A model generated the notes under the pieces. That model searched no databases and was not told where the DNA came from. It saw only the letters and a program-made list of their open reading frames with translations. This document shows positions 1-10,158 of a stretch of DNA of 64,000 nt, piece by piece (positions within the stretch are counted from its first letter, which is position 1; every line of letters begins with the position of its first letter). A program made the position numbers and the translations under genes. The DNA is from Portulaca oleracea (taxonomy: Eukaryota > Streptophyta > Magnoliopsida > Caryophyllales > Portulacaceae). The DNA lies in contig CM055888.1 in the NCBI GenBank assembly GCA_029582165.1, positions 34,767,408 to 34,831,407 of the forward strand, in the 5' to 3' direction.

Positions 1-56
1 GGCCATCGACATGACTGGTGAAGTCCCTCGGCATTGAATATGCCAATAATCATCAA

Positions 57-178
57 CACCGACACCAGGAAAGACTGGAACCGACACCGGGAAAGACTGG
101 AATCGACACTGGGAAAGACTAGAACACCAACATCGACACTGGGAAAGACTGGAACCAACACGGGGAAAGACTAGAAAA
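57..178 (+). repeat. tandem repeat, about 20-25 bp units with core GGGAAAGACT
   Basis: At least five imperfect units share the words CGACACYGGGAAAGACTGGAA or ACTAGAA. Units differ by single substitutions and small insertions. The array lies in the presumed 3' untranslated region of the upstream Tat element. Confidence 0.8.
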
Positions 179-225
179 TCAACTCCAAGAGCCATCGGCA
201 TCATGTCCGATGAAGTCTCTCTGAC

Positions 226-476
226 AAGTAAGGCGTCATTCTTGCCTGAGATCAACTATCAGCGCAAGTTTGCCAACCGCGACATAGGACTTAGCTTCCA
301 AGTGTCAGCCCACACCTACAGGTAGGACGCCTTCAGCGCCCGAGATCATTTCGAGTAGGACGTCATCAGACACCCTAGATCACAACAAGTAAGGCGTCAT
401 TCTCGCCTGAGATCAGCACACGATACGCAAAACTCATCAACAATCAAGTAGAGCATCATACTTCCTCGAGATCATC
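226..476 (+). repeat. degenerate tandem repeat with words AGTAAGGCGTCAT and GAGATCA
   Basis: Four to five diverged units contain AGTA(A/G)G(A/G)CGTCAT followed after 10-20 bases by GAGATCA. A second, longer-period array in the same Tat 3' region; unit borders are fuzzy. Confidence 0.6.
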
Positions 477-651
477 CTTGACAGAGGTGCATGCCGCCCA
501 CAGCTACAGTGCAGGACTCAGCTTCCAAGCATCACCCCAGACTTTGCACTCCAAAGTCATATCCCTAGGCTTTGCATTCCAAAGTCATATCCTCAACCGG
601 TGTCCATCAAATCAGTTCTACTTTGATTTTCATCCTATCCAGTATTCAATC

Positions 652-663
652 AAAGTGGGGGCT
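652..663 (+). promoter_or_regulatory. polypurine tract (plus-strand primer site) before the Tat LTR
   Basis: AAAGTGGGGGCT lies four bases before the LTR start TGTAGA. Position and purine content fit the plus-strand priming site of an LTR retrotransposon. Confidence 0.65.
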
Positions 664-666
664 ATC

Positions 667-2515
667 TGTAGACACCGAATTTTGGCATATGAATAGATAG
701 CATATCTATATAAACGAAGCAGAAATAAAGAAAAAGAAGTTAGTCGATAAGTTAGTTTAGACACCGGGTTTAGCATAGATTGTATGTACTTTTAAGTGTA
801 TTTTTATTATTTCCTTTTTATGTATTGTTAGTTAGAAAATTAGGGAATTAGAAAATAAGGGAAGCCAAAGCCGAAGCCAAAAGACTTGCATGCACGCACT
901 ATACATGCACAAGTTCGTATAAAAACGCATGCATCATTACATGTGAATTTCCTAGCTTATTGCATGCACAACCTTTACGTAAGCAATCAAGCCTCATTTA
1001 GCCATGCATTCCATGCAAAAGCTAAGTAAAAATCACATGCAAAATTCCAGCAAGAGGTCTCAAGATCAAAGCCTCACAAAAGCATTCAAAGACATCTCAC
1101 ATACATCAAATAAGCTTCCACCGTCCAGTGTGAACGAGCTGACTTCGAAGGCACTCCATTCAAACCCTCACTATCCAAGAATACATGAATGAGAGCAAGG
1201 TTCATCCTCCCTCGATTGATGGTCGTTCGGCCTTGGGGCTGCTCACACCAAATAGATTCACCCACGTGTTGCCGTCCACTCCAAGACACTCGCCCTTACT
1301 GCCTAGTAACTTGTGCATTTGACTACGACTTGCAAGAGTGGATGTATGTGATTGTATATGCATGTATCTTAAGCCTTCCCTAAAGCCTACAAATACCCCA
1401 TCTTGTTGTAGCCAAATTCACTCAATCATCCACTCATCCTTCCCCCTACACTCTCATTCATCCATTCTCTCATTCCTCTCATCACTCCCTACTAATGTCC
1501 ATTCTAATATCATCATTCCACCACTCTTTTCCTATCACCTTTCCACCATTATCTTACTATCCTAATCTCCCAATCCTCATCCTCTTAAACCCCTTAATCC
1601 ATATTCTCATACTATCCCCATCATTCTAACATAAAACCCTCACATAAGCATCCTAAAACACCATAAAAACCCACAAAAAAGGCATTTCTTCCTACACCTT
1701 TTCTATCATCTTTCCACCATATTCTTACCATCATAATCTCCATTCCTCCACCTTCTTCAATCCCCTAATTCATACTCTCATCCTGTCTTCCTTCATCTCC
1801 ACATAAATCTCCCATAAAATCTCCCAAAAACATCACAAAACTATCCTAAAACATAACAAAAAGAGCCTTTCTTCCTATCCTTTTTCCTACCTTTTTCCTA
1901 TCCTTCTTCATCACTTTCCTACAATTATTATCTCCATTTCTCCACTTCTTTAAGCCCTCTTATCTCCATTCTCATCTTCCTTCTATTATCCTTCCATAAA
2001 ACCATAAAAATTCCACAAAAAGCCTAATCTTTCTACTACCCAAAACACCACAAAAAGAGCCTTTTCCTACCCCTTTTCTCATCCCTTTTCCATACTTTTC
2101 TCCATCCACTTTTGACACCATTTTGGCATGTTCAAGAGGAGTATTCAAGGCATCCAAAGCCTACTACAACAAAGGCTAGGCAAGGCTTCCCTTCAAAAGG
2201 CATAATGTAAGCTTTTATGTGTTCTTTATGTAAATAAAGTGTTGTACATGATGTATCTTTTTTTCTTTCATTCTTTTGCATGTTCCATGAAATAATTCTA
2301 TAAAGTTATTATTTATCCTCCTTCCAAACTTTATTAAAAGCACATTTCAAACTTTTAGTAGAGTCTTTCCTTTCGTGAGAGGCAGACTCTTAAAGTCTTT
2401 ATTTTTCGAGTTCGTAGCCTTACCCCCGAATCCATTCTTGGGTTTCGCAGGCGGAATCTTCTTTGTTTCTTTTCTAGTTTTTCTTGGCTTTTCTCTTTAA
2501 AAAGTCGGGTGGCGA
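667..2515 (+). repeat. LTR of Tat-lineage element (3' LTR of upstream copy / 5' LTR of G); right end uncertain
   Basis: It begins TGTAGACACCGAATTTTGG right after a polypurine tract. The body is AT-rich with long pyrimidine runs and an AATAAA-like signal near 2,235. The right end was not fixed by a CA terminus or a second LTR copy. I placed it near GGTGGCGACACC, because a TGGCGAC word typically lies at the LTR/primer-site border in Tat/Ogre elements. The gag-like reading frame of G starts about 1.2 kb further on, after a MULE insertion. Confidence 0.55.
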
Positions 2516-2621
2516 CACCCATTTCGAACCAAAACACCTCGAGGTTGCATAAGCTATGGTTAACATGGTTTTACAATGTATCGATGCAACTTTTGGGTTT
2601 TCTTCCTATATTTCTAAATAA

Positions 2622-3592
2622 GAACTAATAACATTTAACTCCCATCAAGTTTTGTGAAAAGAGAAATTTACCCCCGATATTTAGGAAATTACATTTATCC
2701 TACCTCATCTATAACACTTGTATTAAATATATTACCGAACCTTTATAATTAACATTTAATCTTACTTTTTCAGATTTGCTTATATATTTTGTTTCATGAA
2801 ATATCTAAGATGCCCTCACTATAAATAACCTAAAATAAAACTTTTTTTTTGTGTTTAAAATACTAAAAATCACCCCATTTTCCTTTCTATTTCCACCTTT
2901 GCTCTATTATTCGAAAGCAATAATGTTGCAGAAAAATCATTCCTAATAACAATGATAATTATGATGTTGGTGATGATTGTCAGTCAAATGAAACTTATTG
3001 CATGGTTCAATTAGTGAATTGTTTCCCTTATTTATGCGCTTGATTCTCATGAAATAGAGCCTTGAAAGGACAAAATCTTAGTGGTTCCATTCCTGGCTCA
3101 CTAGGTTAGCTACAACACCTTCAGACTATGTAAGCCTAGTGTATAAGTATTTCGTCCTGCATCTGAAAGTTGCACAAAATTGTAAAAGTAAGATCCGACT
3201 AAGTATTTTGCTATTCATGAAGCTGTTGGTAGCATTATGTACGACATGTCTTTGGTAGGCATGCTGCTGCTGGTGGGTTTAGGAGGTGAGGACAGAGAAA
3301 ATGAAGGTTGAGATTGGAGATGAGAAGAATGACATTGAAGATGATGATGATAGAATTGTGAACAAGATAAAAGGAAAGAGAGGGTAGTGTAGTGTTTATA
3401 TTTAAAAAATTAGGGGTAATTTCGTCTATCCATAATAAAATATTAGGGTAATTTCGTCCTAAATTTCAACTTATCGGATTATGTGTACATTTATTATATC
3501 AGCAAAGGTTAGGTAGGATAAATGTAATTTCCTAAACATTAAGGGTAAAATCCTCTTTTCACAAAACTTGGAGGGGGATAAATGTTATTACT
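2622..3592. mobile_element. non-autonomous Mutator-like element (MULE/MITE)
   Basis: The two ends form long terminal inverted repeats of roughly 75-80 bp: the left end starting near AATAACATTTA matches the reverse complement of the right end through the shared words AAGTTTTGTGAAAAGAG and AGGAAATTACATTTATCC. It is flanked by the direct repeat TCTAAATAA (2,613-2,621 and 3,593-3,601; ten bases if the preceding T is counted), the 9-10 bp duplication typical of Mutator-like elements. The 970 bp interior has no long ORF, so it must have moved using an enzyme made elsewhere. It sits between the LTR and gag of G. Confidence 0.88.
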
Positions 3593-3762
3593 TCTAAATA
3601 ATATTTACATAAATCACTCTCTTCTGAGCCTAACATTTAAATGAGCAAATTGGATTAAATTTAAAAGAGTTTGGAACAAGTGTATGTTCACTCTTAAAGG
3701 TTTAATTCAATGACTCTTAAAATGCATAAGTAAAGGGAAAGTGATTTTACAAAATATTATTC

Positions 3763-4702
3763 ATGAAATATATGACTAATTCCTTAAAGAGTTTTCAAAG
3801 ATTAAACCCCAGCACAAACCACCAAATCACACCCCAATCCACGTGGACATTCGGAAGCTCAAACGGCGAGGAAAAATGTCCACACCCCTTAAACAGTTCA
3901 GTCCGTTTGAGAACCCAACTCATCATGTGTGGGAGTTCAACCGAGTGATGCCGCTCAGGGGCATTAGTACTGAGCATTACAAGCAATTATTCTCATCGTC
4001 GCTGAATGATGAGGCATTTTGGACTGGTATTACACTCTTCCTTTGGAGGTTCGGGGAGATTGAACTGCATTACGAAGAGCTTTCATCGAACACTATAGCA
4101 AAATTCAGAAAGACAAGGTGACTTTGTTTGATGTTATAGCCATCCGTCAAGGAGATGGCGAGTCGTTTTCGGCTTATTATGAGAGGTGGCATGCCAAGTC
4201 CCAAGTGATTGACATTATCCCGACAAAGATGCAGCTGGATACCTTTGTTCGTGGATTGAAACCAAGTCTTGCACAACAACTAGATTTTTATGTAGTTGAA
4301 AGCTTTGAATATTTGAAGAAGTTGTGCCCTAAGCTGGAGGCAAGCAAGGAGAGAAGCATTGCATCCTAGAGCTGGAAGGGTGTCAGTGTTGGAAGAAGAA
4401 CCTTTAATGCTCCAAAGTCAATTGAAACCAATGTCATCCAAAACGTGAATCGTGGCCCTTTCCAGATACCATCACCTTTTCAATATGAGACATATACTCC
4501 GCTGGATATGACCTACGCTGAGGCGTTGGAGTGACTATTGAAAACAAACAAGATCCAGTTGCTTACACCTAAGTCGGAGCCTGAGGAGAAAGGACCTGGG
4601 TGGAATAAGGCTATGTACTGTAAATATCACTGGATGAGGGGTCACGACACCGAGCGATGCTGAACGTTCAAAAATCTCATTGAGAAGATGATCCGTTCTA
4701 AT
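3763..4702 (+). pseudogene. gag: Tat element G gag, N-terminal part (frameshifted)
   Basis: Two overlapping reading frames (3,843-4,121 and 4,118-4,369) resemble Tat/Ogre capsid. The motif HVWEFNRVMPLRGISTEHYKQLF corresponds to the conserved block around HYKQLFPLSL of that lineage, followed by a GESFSAYYERW block and a second segment ending KKLCPKLEA. The stretch to 4,702 continues in other frames with stops, including a degenerate Cys/His knuckle region near 4,615-4,665. Gag is interrupted by a hAT-like insertion at 4,703 and resumes at 5,472. Several frameshifts and stops mean no functional capsid. Confidence 0.75.
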
Positions 4703-5463
4703 CAGTGGCGAATCCAAGAACGAAATTAAGCGGGTTCAAAGTCAAATATAAATAGTCAAAACAACAATGCAGAACACTACAATATTATTTGCATTGACTG
4801 GTTGATGCGGTTCAAGACTATGTTCCTACTTTCTTCCTTCAAAGGAAAATTCACAGAACTTGACGGTTAATCGTGATTTTTTTTTTGAGCAGGTATTATT
4901 TTTAGTATATAACTTTCCATTTAAACTAAAAAAAAGGATTACAATAATAATAATTCAAGCAAATGTCATTCAAACTAATTATATTTAAATCAATCCAAAT
5001 TAAAAATTGGACAATTTAAACTAAAATTAGAAGAGATGTGAACAACATAAAACTTAAAAGGTTATCGGGCTAATTAAATTTTCAAGTTTCGAAGATAAAT
5101 TCCACTAAATCAACTAACTAATAGGAAACAGAGTAATATTTCTAGGAATTATACTACATAATGACACTCAAACTAATCTAAATTGAAAATTGAGTAAATT
5201 ACACTGAAATTAGATTGGTTTACGGAATTGACTTAAAAATTGAAAAATAAAAGAGAAACTAAATTATACAAGGATTGAACTCGCAACCATCGTCAACCTT
5301 TTAACAGTGCCAACCACTCAACTAGAGACGCCTACAAGTATCTTAGTTGTTAATGTTTTATATGTACCAAAACAACACAATATTTTCTTAAACCTGAAAT
5401 TCATAATTTTTTTAAGAGTGGGGTCACATGACCCCACGTGAAACCCTGCTAAATCCGCCCCTA
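4703..5463. mobile_element. non-autonomous hAT-like DNA transposon inside G gag
   Basis: The left end CAGTGGCGAATCCAAGAA and the reverse complement of the right end TAGGGGCGGATTTAGCAGG form a short imperfect terminal inverted repeat of the CAGNGGCGGA type seen in plant hAT elements. The flanks carry an exact 8 bp direct repeat GTTCTAAT (4,695-4,702 and 5,464-5,471), the hAT target-site length. Joining the flanks restores a coherent gag-like reading direction. The 761 bp interior is AT-rich, holds no transposase, and has an inverted repeat GTGGGGTCA/TGACCCCAC near 5,416-5,437. Confidence 0.85.
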
Positions 5464-5471
5464 GTTCTAAT

Positions 5472-5843
5472 GAGTTTCCATTACCCAAGGTAGCCAAGAA
5501 GTCCAACAGCAAAAGCAATCCTCTCCCAAATCATGCTATTTTTGTAGGATAGGAGACTTTTGACCCATCTGAATGGCATATGGGTAAGCGATGACGAAAG
5601 TAATGGTGATCGTGGAAATATAACTCAGTGGTGTCTGGATTATCTGAAGGACAACATGCATGATTTGATCATGCATACAACTATCCGCCAAGATAAAAAG
5701 TTCCGGGAACACCTTGAATGTCAAGATCAGTAAATGGAGCAGCAACGAGAGGCTTTGAACGATGCATTGGAGGAGCTTCAGCACCTTAAAGCTCGGGTGA
5801 GCGAGCAAGCTCCGATGCACAAGAAGAAAGGGAAGCTGATTCG
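5472..5843 (+). pseudogene. gag: Tat element G gag C-terminal / protease region (decayed)
   Basis: This is the continuation of gag after the hAT insertion. It is read only as short pieces in shifting frames, for example the region encoding a Lys/Ser-rich peptide immediately after the target-site duplication. A Tat protease would be expected between here and reverse transcriptase, but I do not see a clear D-[ST]-G motif. The segment is treated as decayed gag/protease sequence. Confidence 0.45.
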
Positions 5844-7245
5844 GTGGTTGTTGTGTTGTCCAATCCTGAATTTGATCCAAGCACCATGATTTCTGCGGAT
5901 GAGGGCCACCATGAAGGGTCCTGGGTCGATTCTGCCAATAATAAAAGTACCCTAGTGTTAGGAGAACCTTGTAAGGTCCAGTCTGTGTTGAGCACTAGTG
6001 GGTCTATAGTCGAATCTGAGTCAGCTGGGATTAGCCCCATGTCCGATGAGTCTGTATCCGTTTCTGCATTCAATGAACTGAACCTTTCTGAGTATCTTTG
6101 TTCTCATTCCCTTCCCCTAATTTGTTATGCTAATAATTATGAATTTGATGTTGAACCTTTAAAAGATTTTAATGAATTAACACAAGCTATGAACGAGCAT
6201 GAGAATCACATGGCGGTTGTTGAAGAAACCATCACCATCAATGTGGGGTCGCCTGAAACTCCCCGGGAATTGAAAATTGGCGAATCATTAACCCCGAAGG
6301 AGCAACAGGAGTTCTCCGAGATTTTGAGAGAGTTTATCGGCGTCTTCGCTTGGTCTTTTGAGGACATGCCCGGGATCGATAGGGAGATCGCCGAGCATGC
6401 TATACCTCTTTATCCTGATGCCAAGCCAGTGCAACAACGACCACGTCGAATCAAGAATGAGTGGTCACACATAATCCATGATGAGATTCAGAAACAATTA
6501 GTGGCTAAGTTCATCAGAATCGTAGAATTCCTGGAGTGGGTAGCCAACATTGTCCTAGTAACGAAAAAGGATGGAAAGGTGCGGATGTGCGTTAATTTCA
6601 AGGACTTGAACAAAGCCAACCAAAAGGATTGCTTTCCTTTACCACACAATGACGTCCTAGTCGATTAAACTTGTGGACACGAGTTCTTGTCATTCATGGA
6701 TGGGTATGCTGGCTATAACCAAATCAAAATGGCTGAAGAAGATATGGAGGAAACATCATTCATCACCTCGTGGGGAACGTTTTGTTACGTGGTTATGTCA
6801 TTTGGTCTGAAAAATGCTGGTGCTACCTACCAACGCACCACTACCACATTACTCCATGACATAATTCACAATGTAGTAGAGGTGTATGTGGATGATATGA
6901 TTGTTAAGTCCAAGATGCGAGAAGATCACGTTCCTAACTTCCATAAGTTCTTCTTTAGACTTTGCAAGTACAATATGAGGTTGAATCCACATAAGTATGC
7001 ATTTGGATTAACTTTAGGGAAGTTTCTAAGATATATCATCAGTAAACGGGGAATTGAAGTTGATCCATCCAAGATCAAGGCAATTCAGGAGATGCCTCCG
7101 CCTCGCACGGAGAAGGAGATTCGTGGTTTCTTGGGTCGGGTCCAATATCTGAGCAAGTTTATTTCAAAGCTCACCATGACGTATGAACCACTATTCAAGA
7201 AGTTAAAGAATGGTGTTAAAGTTGAACGGGATGATCGATGTTAGG
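5844..7245 (+). pseudogene. pol: Tat element G reverse transcriptase
   Basis: Two in-frame ORFs (5,844-6,668 and 6,687-7,244) are separated by a single TAA at about 6,666. The first holds the upstream linker (ESLTPKEQQEFSEILREF, FAWSFEDMPGID) and the N-terminal RT block KKDGKVRMCVNFKDLNKA. The second holds FMDGYAGYNQI, SFGLKNAGATYQR and the catalytic box YVDD (6,885-6,896), then the thumb region ending PPPRTEKEIRGFLGRVQYLSKF. These are typical of Tat-lineage Ty3/Gypsy RT. At least two stops disable the polyprotein, although the catalytic aspartates remain. Confidence 0.9.
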
Positions 7246-7740
7246 CAACATTTAACGAAATCAAGGCAGATTTGACCAATCCGCCAGTACTCGTTCAGCC
7301 CATTCAGGGATAATCTTTATTGCTATATCTCACTATTAATCAGAGTGCCTTGGGGGCTATACTGGCACAGAAAATTGATTGTTTGGAGAAGGGCGTATAC
7401 TATATTAGCAAGAAGTTCTTGGGGTATGAATCCCGCTATTCTGAGATTGAGAAGATGGCCTTAGCATTGGTCTAGTTTACAAAAAAGCTTCGCCATACAA
7501 GCTCTCGCATATTGTCTATGTGATCGCAGCAAGCAATCCGGTCAAATACATCATGGAGCAACCCACTATCAACAGCCGGATCGCTCGATGGGTAGTCATG
7601 TTTTTCGAATCTGACCTTCACTTTCAACATCAGAAATCTATAAAGGGTCGAGCAATCTCTGATTTCTTGGCTGAACTTCCAGAAGAGGATTCTAACACTG
7701 GGGCTTGGAATTCAGTGCCGAACAGGTATTTCAAATAGAA
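7246..7740 (+). pseudogene. pol: Tat element G RNase H (retroviral-type)
   Basis: It continues the RT frame with SALGAILAQ and YYISKKFLGYESRYSEIEKMALAL, the usual Gypsy RNase H block, then shifts frame near 7,490. The next frame (7,520-7,738) carries NPVKYIMEQPTINSRIARWVVMF and GRAISDFLAELP, the end of the domain. One internal stop (TAG near 7,474) and a frameshift break it. Confidence 0.8.
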
Positions 7741-8320
7741 GAGGAAATCCGAAAGCTATACTTCGTTGGTGCTGCAAACTAGATGGGATGTTGAGTTGGG
7801 GCTCTATCGATTTCTCCTGAAGGTCTACATTTTCCTTTGGCTGTCAAGCTGGATTTTAACGCCACTAACAATGCTGTTGAATATGAAGCTTGTGTCCTGG
7901 GAATGCACGCGACTCTAGAGATGGGTATCTAGCGACTACGAGTATTTAGAGATTCGAGTCTGATTGTTAACCAAGTTACCAATGTCTGGAAGGTGAAGAG
8001 TGAATCCTTGACATTATACCAGCAGCACTTATCCGACTTGGTTAGGCAGTTCGAACACATTGAGTTCAAGTATCTACCGCGAAGTCACAATGAATTGGCT
8101 AATGCATTGGCCAAATTATCCTCCATGGTAGCTATGCAAGAGAAAGATCAATCCTTGAAAGTAGTAGTAGAGAAAAAAGCTGAACCAGCTTACCATCAAT
8201 CCTTGGTAGTGAGCTCCATTAATCCTGATGCATGGTTCTTCGACATCTATACTTTTCTGAAGAGTGGTGCATACCCACCAGATACAGGGAGCGAAGCTCG
8301 GAGGGCTAACCGATGAATAG
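7741..8320 (+). pseudogene. pol: Tat element G archaeal-type RNase H (aRH) and linker
   Basis: Across 7,797-8,316 one frame with stops gives GALSISPEGLHFPLAVKLDF, NNAVEYEACVLGMHATLEMGI, RDSSLIVNQV, then the ORF 7,993-8,316 with YLPRSHNELANALAKLSS. Conserved spacing of the Glu in the NNAVEYEA helix and the Asp in RDSSL, with D/N-A-L-A-K-L at the end, matches the second, archaeal-like RNase H that marks the Tat lineage. It is the best evidence for placing G in Tat. Confidence 0.8.
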
Positions 8321-8329
8321 CCTCGCAGT

Positions 8330-9478
8330 ACTGTATTATTCAAGATCGTCTATACAAGAAGGCCGCCACAGGGATTAAATTTTATGTGTGGATGAAGATG
8401 AGGCTAGTGAATTGATGAGATCGACCCATGGAGGAGAATGTGGGCGTCATATGAATGGAAGAATGTTGGTGAAGATGATCCAGAGGGTAGGATATTTTTG
8501 GTTGACTATGGAATTGGATTGTCTCCAATTTGTGAGAAAATGACCGAAATGTCAAGAATATGCTGATCTTAAGCATCTACAATCATCTTACTTGACCACA
8601 TTGGCCTCGCCTTGGCCATTTTCAGTATGGGGAATCGACATTGTCAGGAAGATCTCGCCCCAAGATACTGGAGGACATGAGTATGTGTTAGTAGTTGCGG
8701 AGTATTTCACTAAATGGGTAGAAGCTGCTTCGTATGTAAAGATTACTTCAAAGCATGTGGCTAAGTTTATGATGAAAAACATCATTTGTAGATAGGGGGT
8801 GCCACCTGAGGTGATCAGTGATAGCAGGAGCCATTTCATGGGTGAATTTACAACTCTTTTGGCTAAGTACAAGATCCAACATCTCCATGCTTCTCAATAT
8901 CGACCGTAAACCAACGGTGCAATTGAGGCTGTGAACAAAATATTCTGGTGAAAATTATCAAGACGATGGCTGTTACCTACAAAGATTGACTTGACAAACT
9001 TCCTTTTGCCTTATGGGGATATCGTACTTTGATTCATATTGCAACTAGGGCTACGCCATACTCTTTGGTGTACGGAATGAAAGCAGTCTTGCCTGTAGAA
9101 ATCAATGTTCCTTCATTGAGAATTATTGCTGAAAGCCAGATCCCTGAAGCTGAATGAGCTCGAGCTAGATACAAAGAATTAACTTTGTTAGACGAATGAT
9201 GGCTCCGCGCCATGCACAACATTCAACATTACTAGAGTCGATTTTCCCGAGTATTCAACAAGAAAGTCAAGGGTGAGGAATTGAGAGAAGGAGACATAGT
9301 ACTTCAAGAGATGAGGTCCGCACACCAAGACCCTCGAGGAAAATTCGCTCCCAATTGGAAGGGTCCTTATGTAATTATCTCCATCTCCCCGGAAGGTGCT
9401 GCTCGATTGGCAACACCAGAAGGAGAAGAAGTTATTCAGCCTGTGAACCTCGATCAACTTAAAAGATATTATGCCTAA
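8330..9478 (+). pseudogene. pol: Tat element G integrase
   Basis: Fragments in several frames align in order with a Gypsy integrase: an HHCC-like N-terminal zinc region (8,400-8,570), the catalytic core (8,592-8,795 with WGIDIV supplying the first Asp; near 8,815 an ISDSRSHF block supplies the second; near 8,920 a GAIEAVNK block supplies the Glu), and a clean C-terminal ORF 9,281-9,478 with FAPNWKGPYVI and QPVNLDQLKRYYA. Multiple stops and frameshifts lie between. There is no chromodomain, as expected for Tat. Confidence 0.8.
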
Positions 9479-10056
9479 GCTACTAAGGGTTGAGATGTCC
9501 TTAGCCACTTGAGCACGTATTATCTTATAAAAGCAAGCAACCGAATTGCCAACAGGCTACTTGCTTATGAGAGAAAAAAGAGAAAAAAGAGAAAAAAATA
9601 GTGAAAAACTATAGAGAAGTCGATTTGAAAATCTTTTTGAGACAAATCGAGCAAAAGGAGAGTACAAAAAAAAAAGAAAAAAAAAGAGAAAAAAAAGAGA
9701 GACTAACTTGAAAATCCTTCTGGACAAGTTAGGTAAAAGGAGATAATAAAGTATCGTGGTTGAAGACGTTCCTTCAAATTTGGAGGAAGATCGAGAAGGA
9801 GAAGATTATAGCTTGTATTGATTCTTAGAAAATGAAAATGTAGTATATTGCTTCTCCTCTTAATAAAGGAAGTACATCTTTTTGTTACATTTCTATTTTA
9901 CTAAATTTAAAAAGGAAAGGCATCAATAAAAAATAAATAGCACACGCATTTTCTTCCTACATTTATTCCATTTCTTCCCATCCATCCTACTTGTCAAACA
10001 TGTCAGGTTGACCCTATGTTTGAGTCAGAGTCCTTAGGCCTACTAGTGCTTACATA
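9479..10056 (+). other. Tat element G 3' untranslated region
   Basis: A purine-rich stretch (GAGAAAAAAGAGAAAAAA runs, 9,570-9,740), then AT-rich sequence with AATAAA-like words near 9,860-9,940. I see no gene here. It separates integrase from the antisense ORF of the same element. Confidence 0.6.
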
Positions 10057-10158
10057 CTAGAGTTTACTTGTTATCTTATTTCTAAAGGTAAAATTCATTC
10101 CTATTGGTTGGAGTTGGACCCCGGATCCTCGACGGTTACCACACTTCTCAACTTCGGG
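10057..10158 (-). pseudogene. C-terminal piece of the Tat antisense ORF, cut off by solo LTR H
   Basis: Read on the minus strand, this encodes an EVEKCGNRRGSG...FRNKITSKL tail ending at 10,057. It directly abuts H. Together with the minus-strand ORF starting on the other side of H (13,402-13,875) it makes one antisense ORF downstream of pol; the two frames differ by one base within a run of G at the junction. The ORF seems to read on into H, but that part is LTR sequence. Function unknown. Confidence 0.6.

Larger units (their letters stand above)
1..666 (+). mobile_element. 3' end of the internal region of a Tat-lineage LTR retrotransposon (partial)
   Basis: No coding potential is visible. 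The stretch holds two short tandem-repeat arrays and ends in a purine tract directly followed by an LTR start (TGTAGACACC at 667). Repeat-rich 3' untranslated regions are usual in Tat/Ogre elements. Because an LTR and a Tat gag-pol region follow on the same strand, this is best read as the tail of an upstream Tat copy sharing the LTR with element G. The assignment to Tat is inferred from the layout. Confidence 0.65.
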
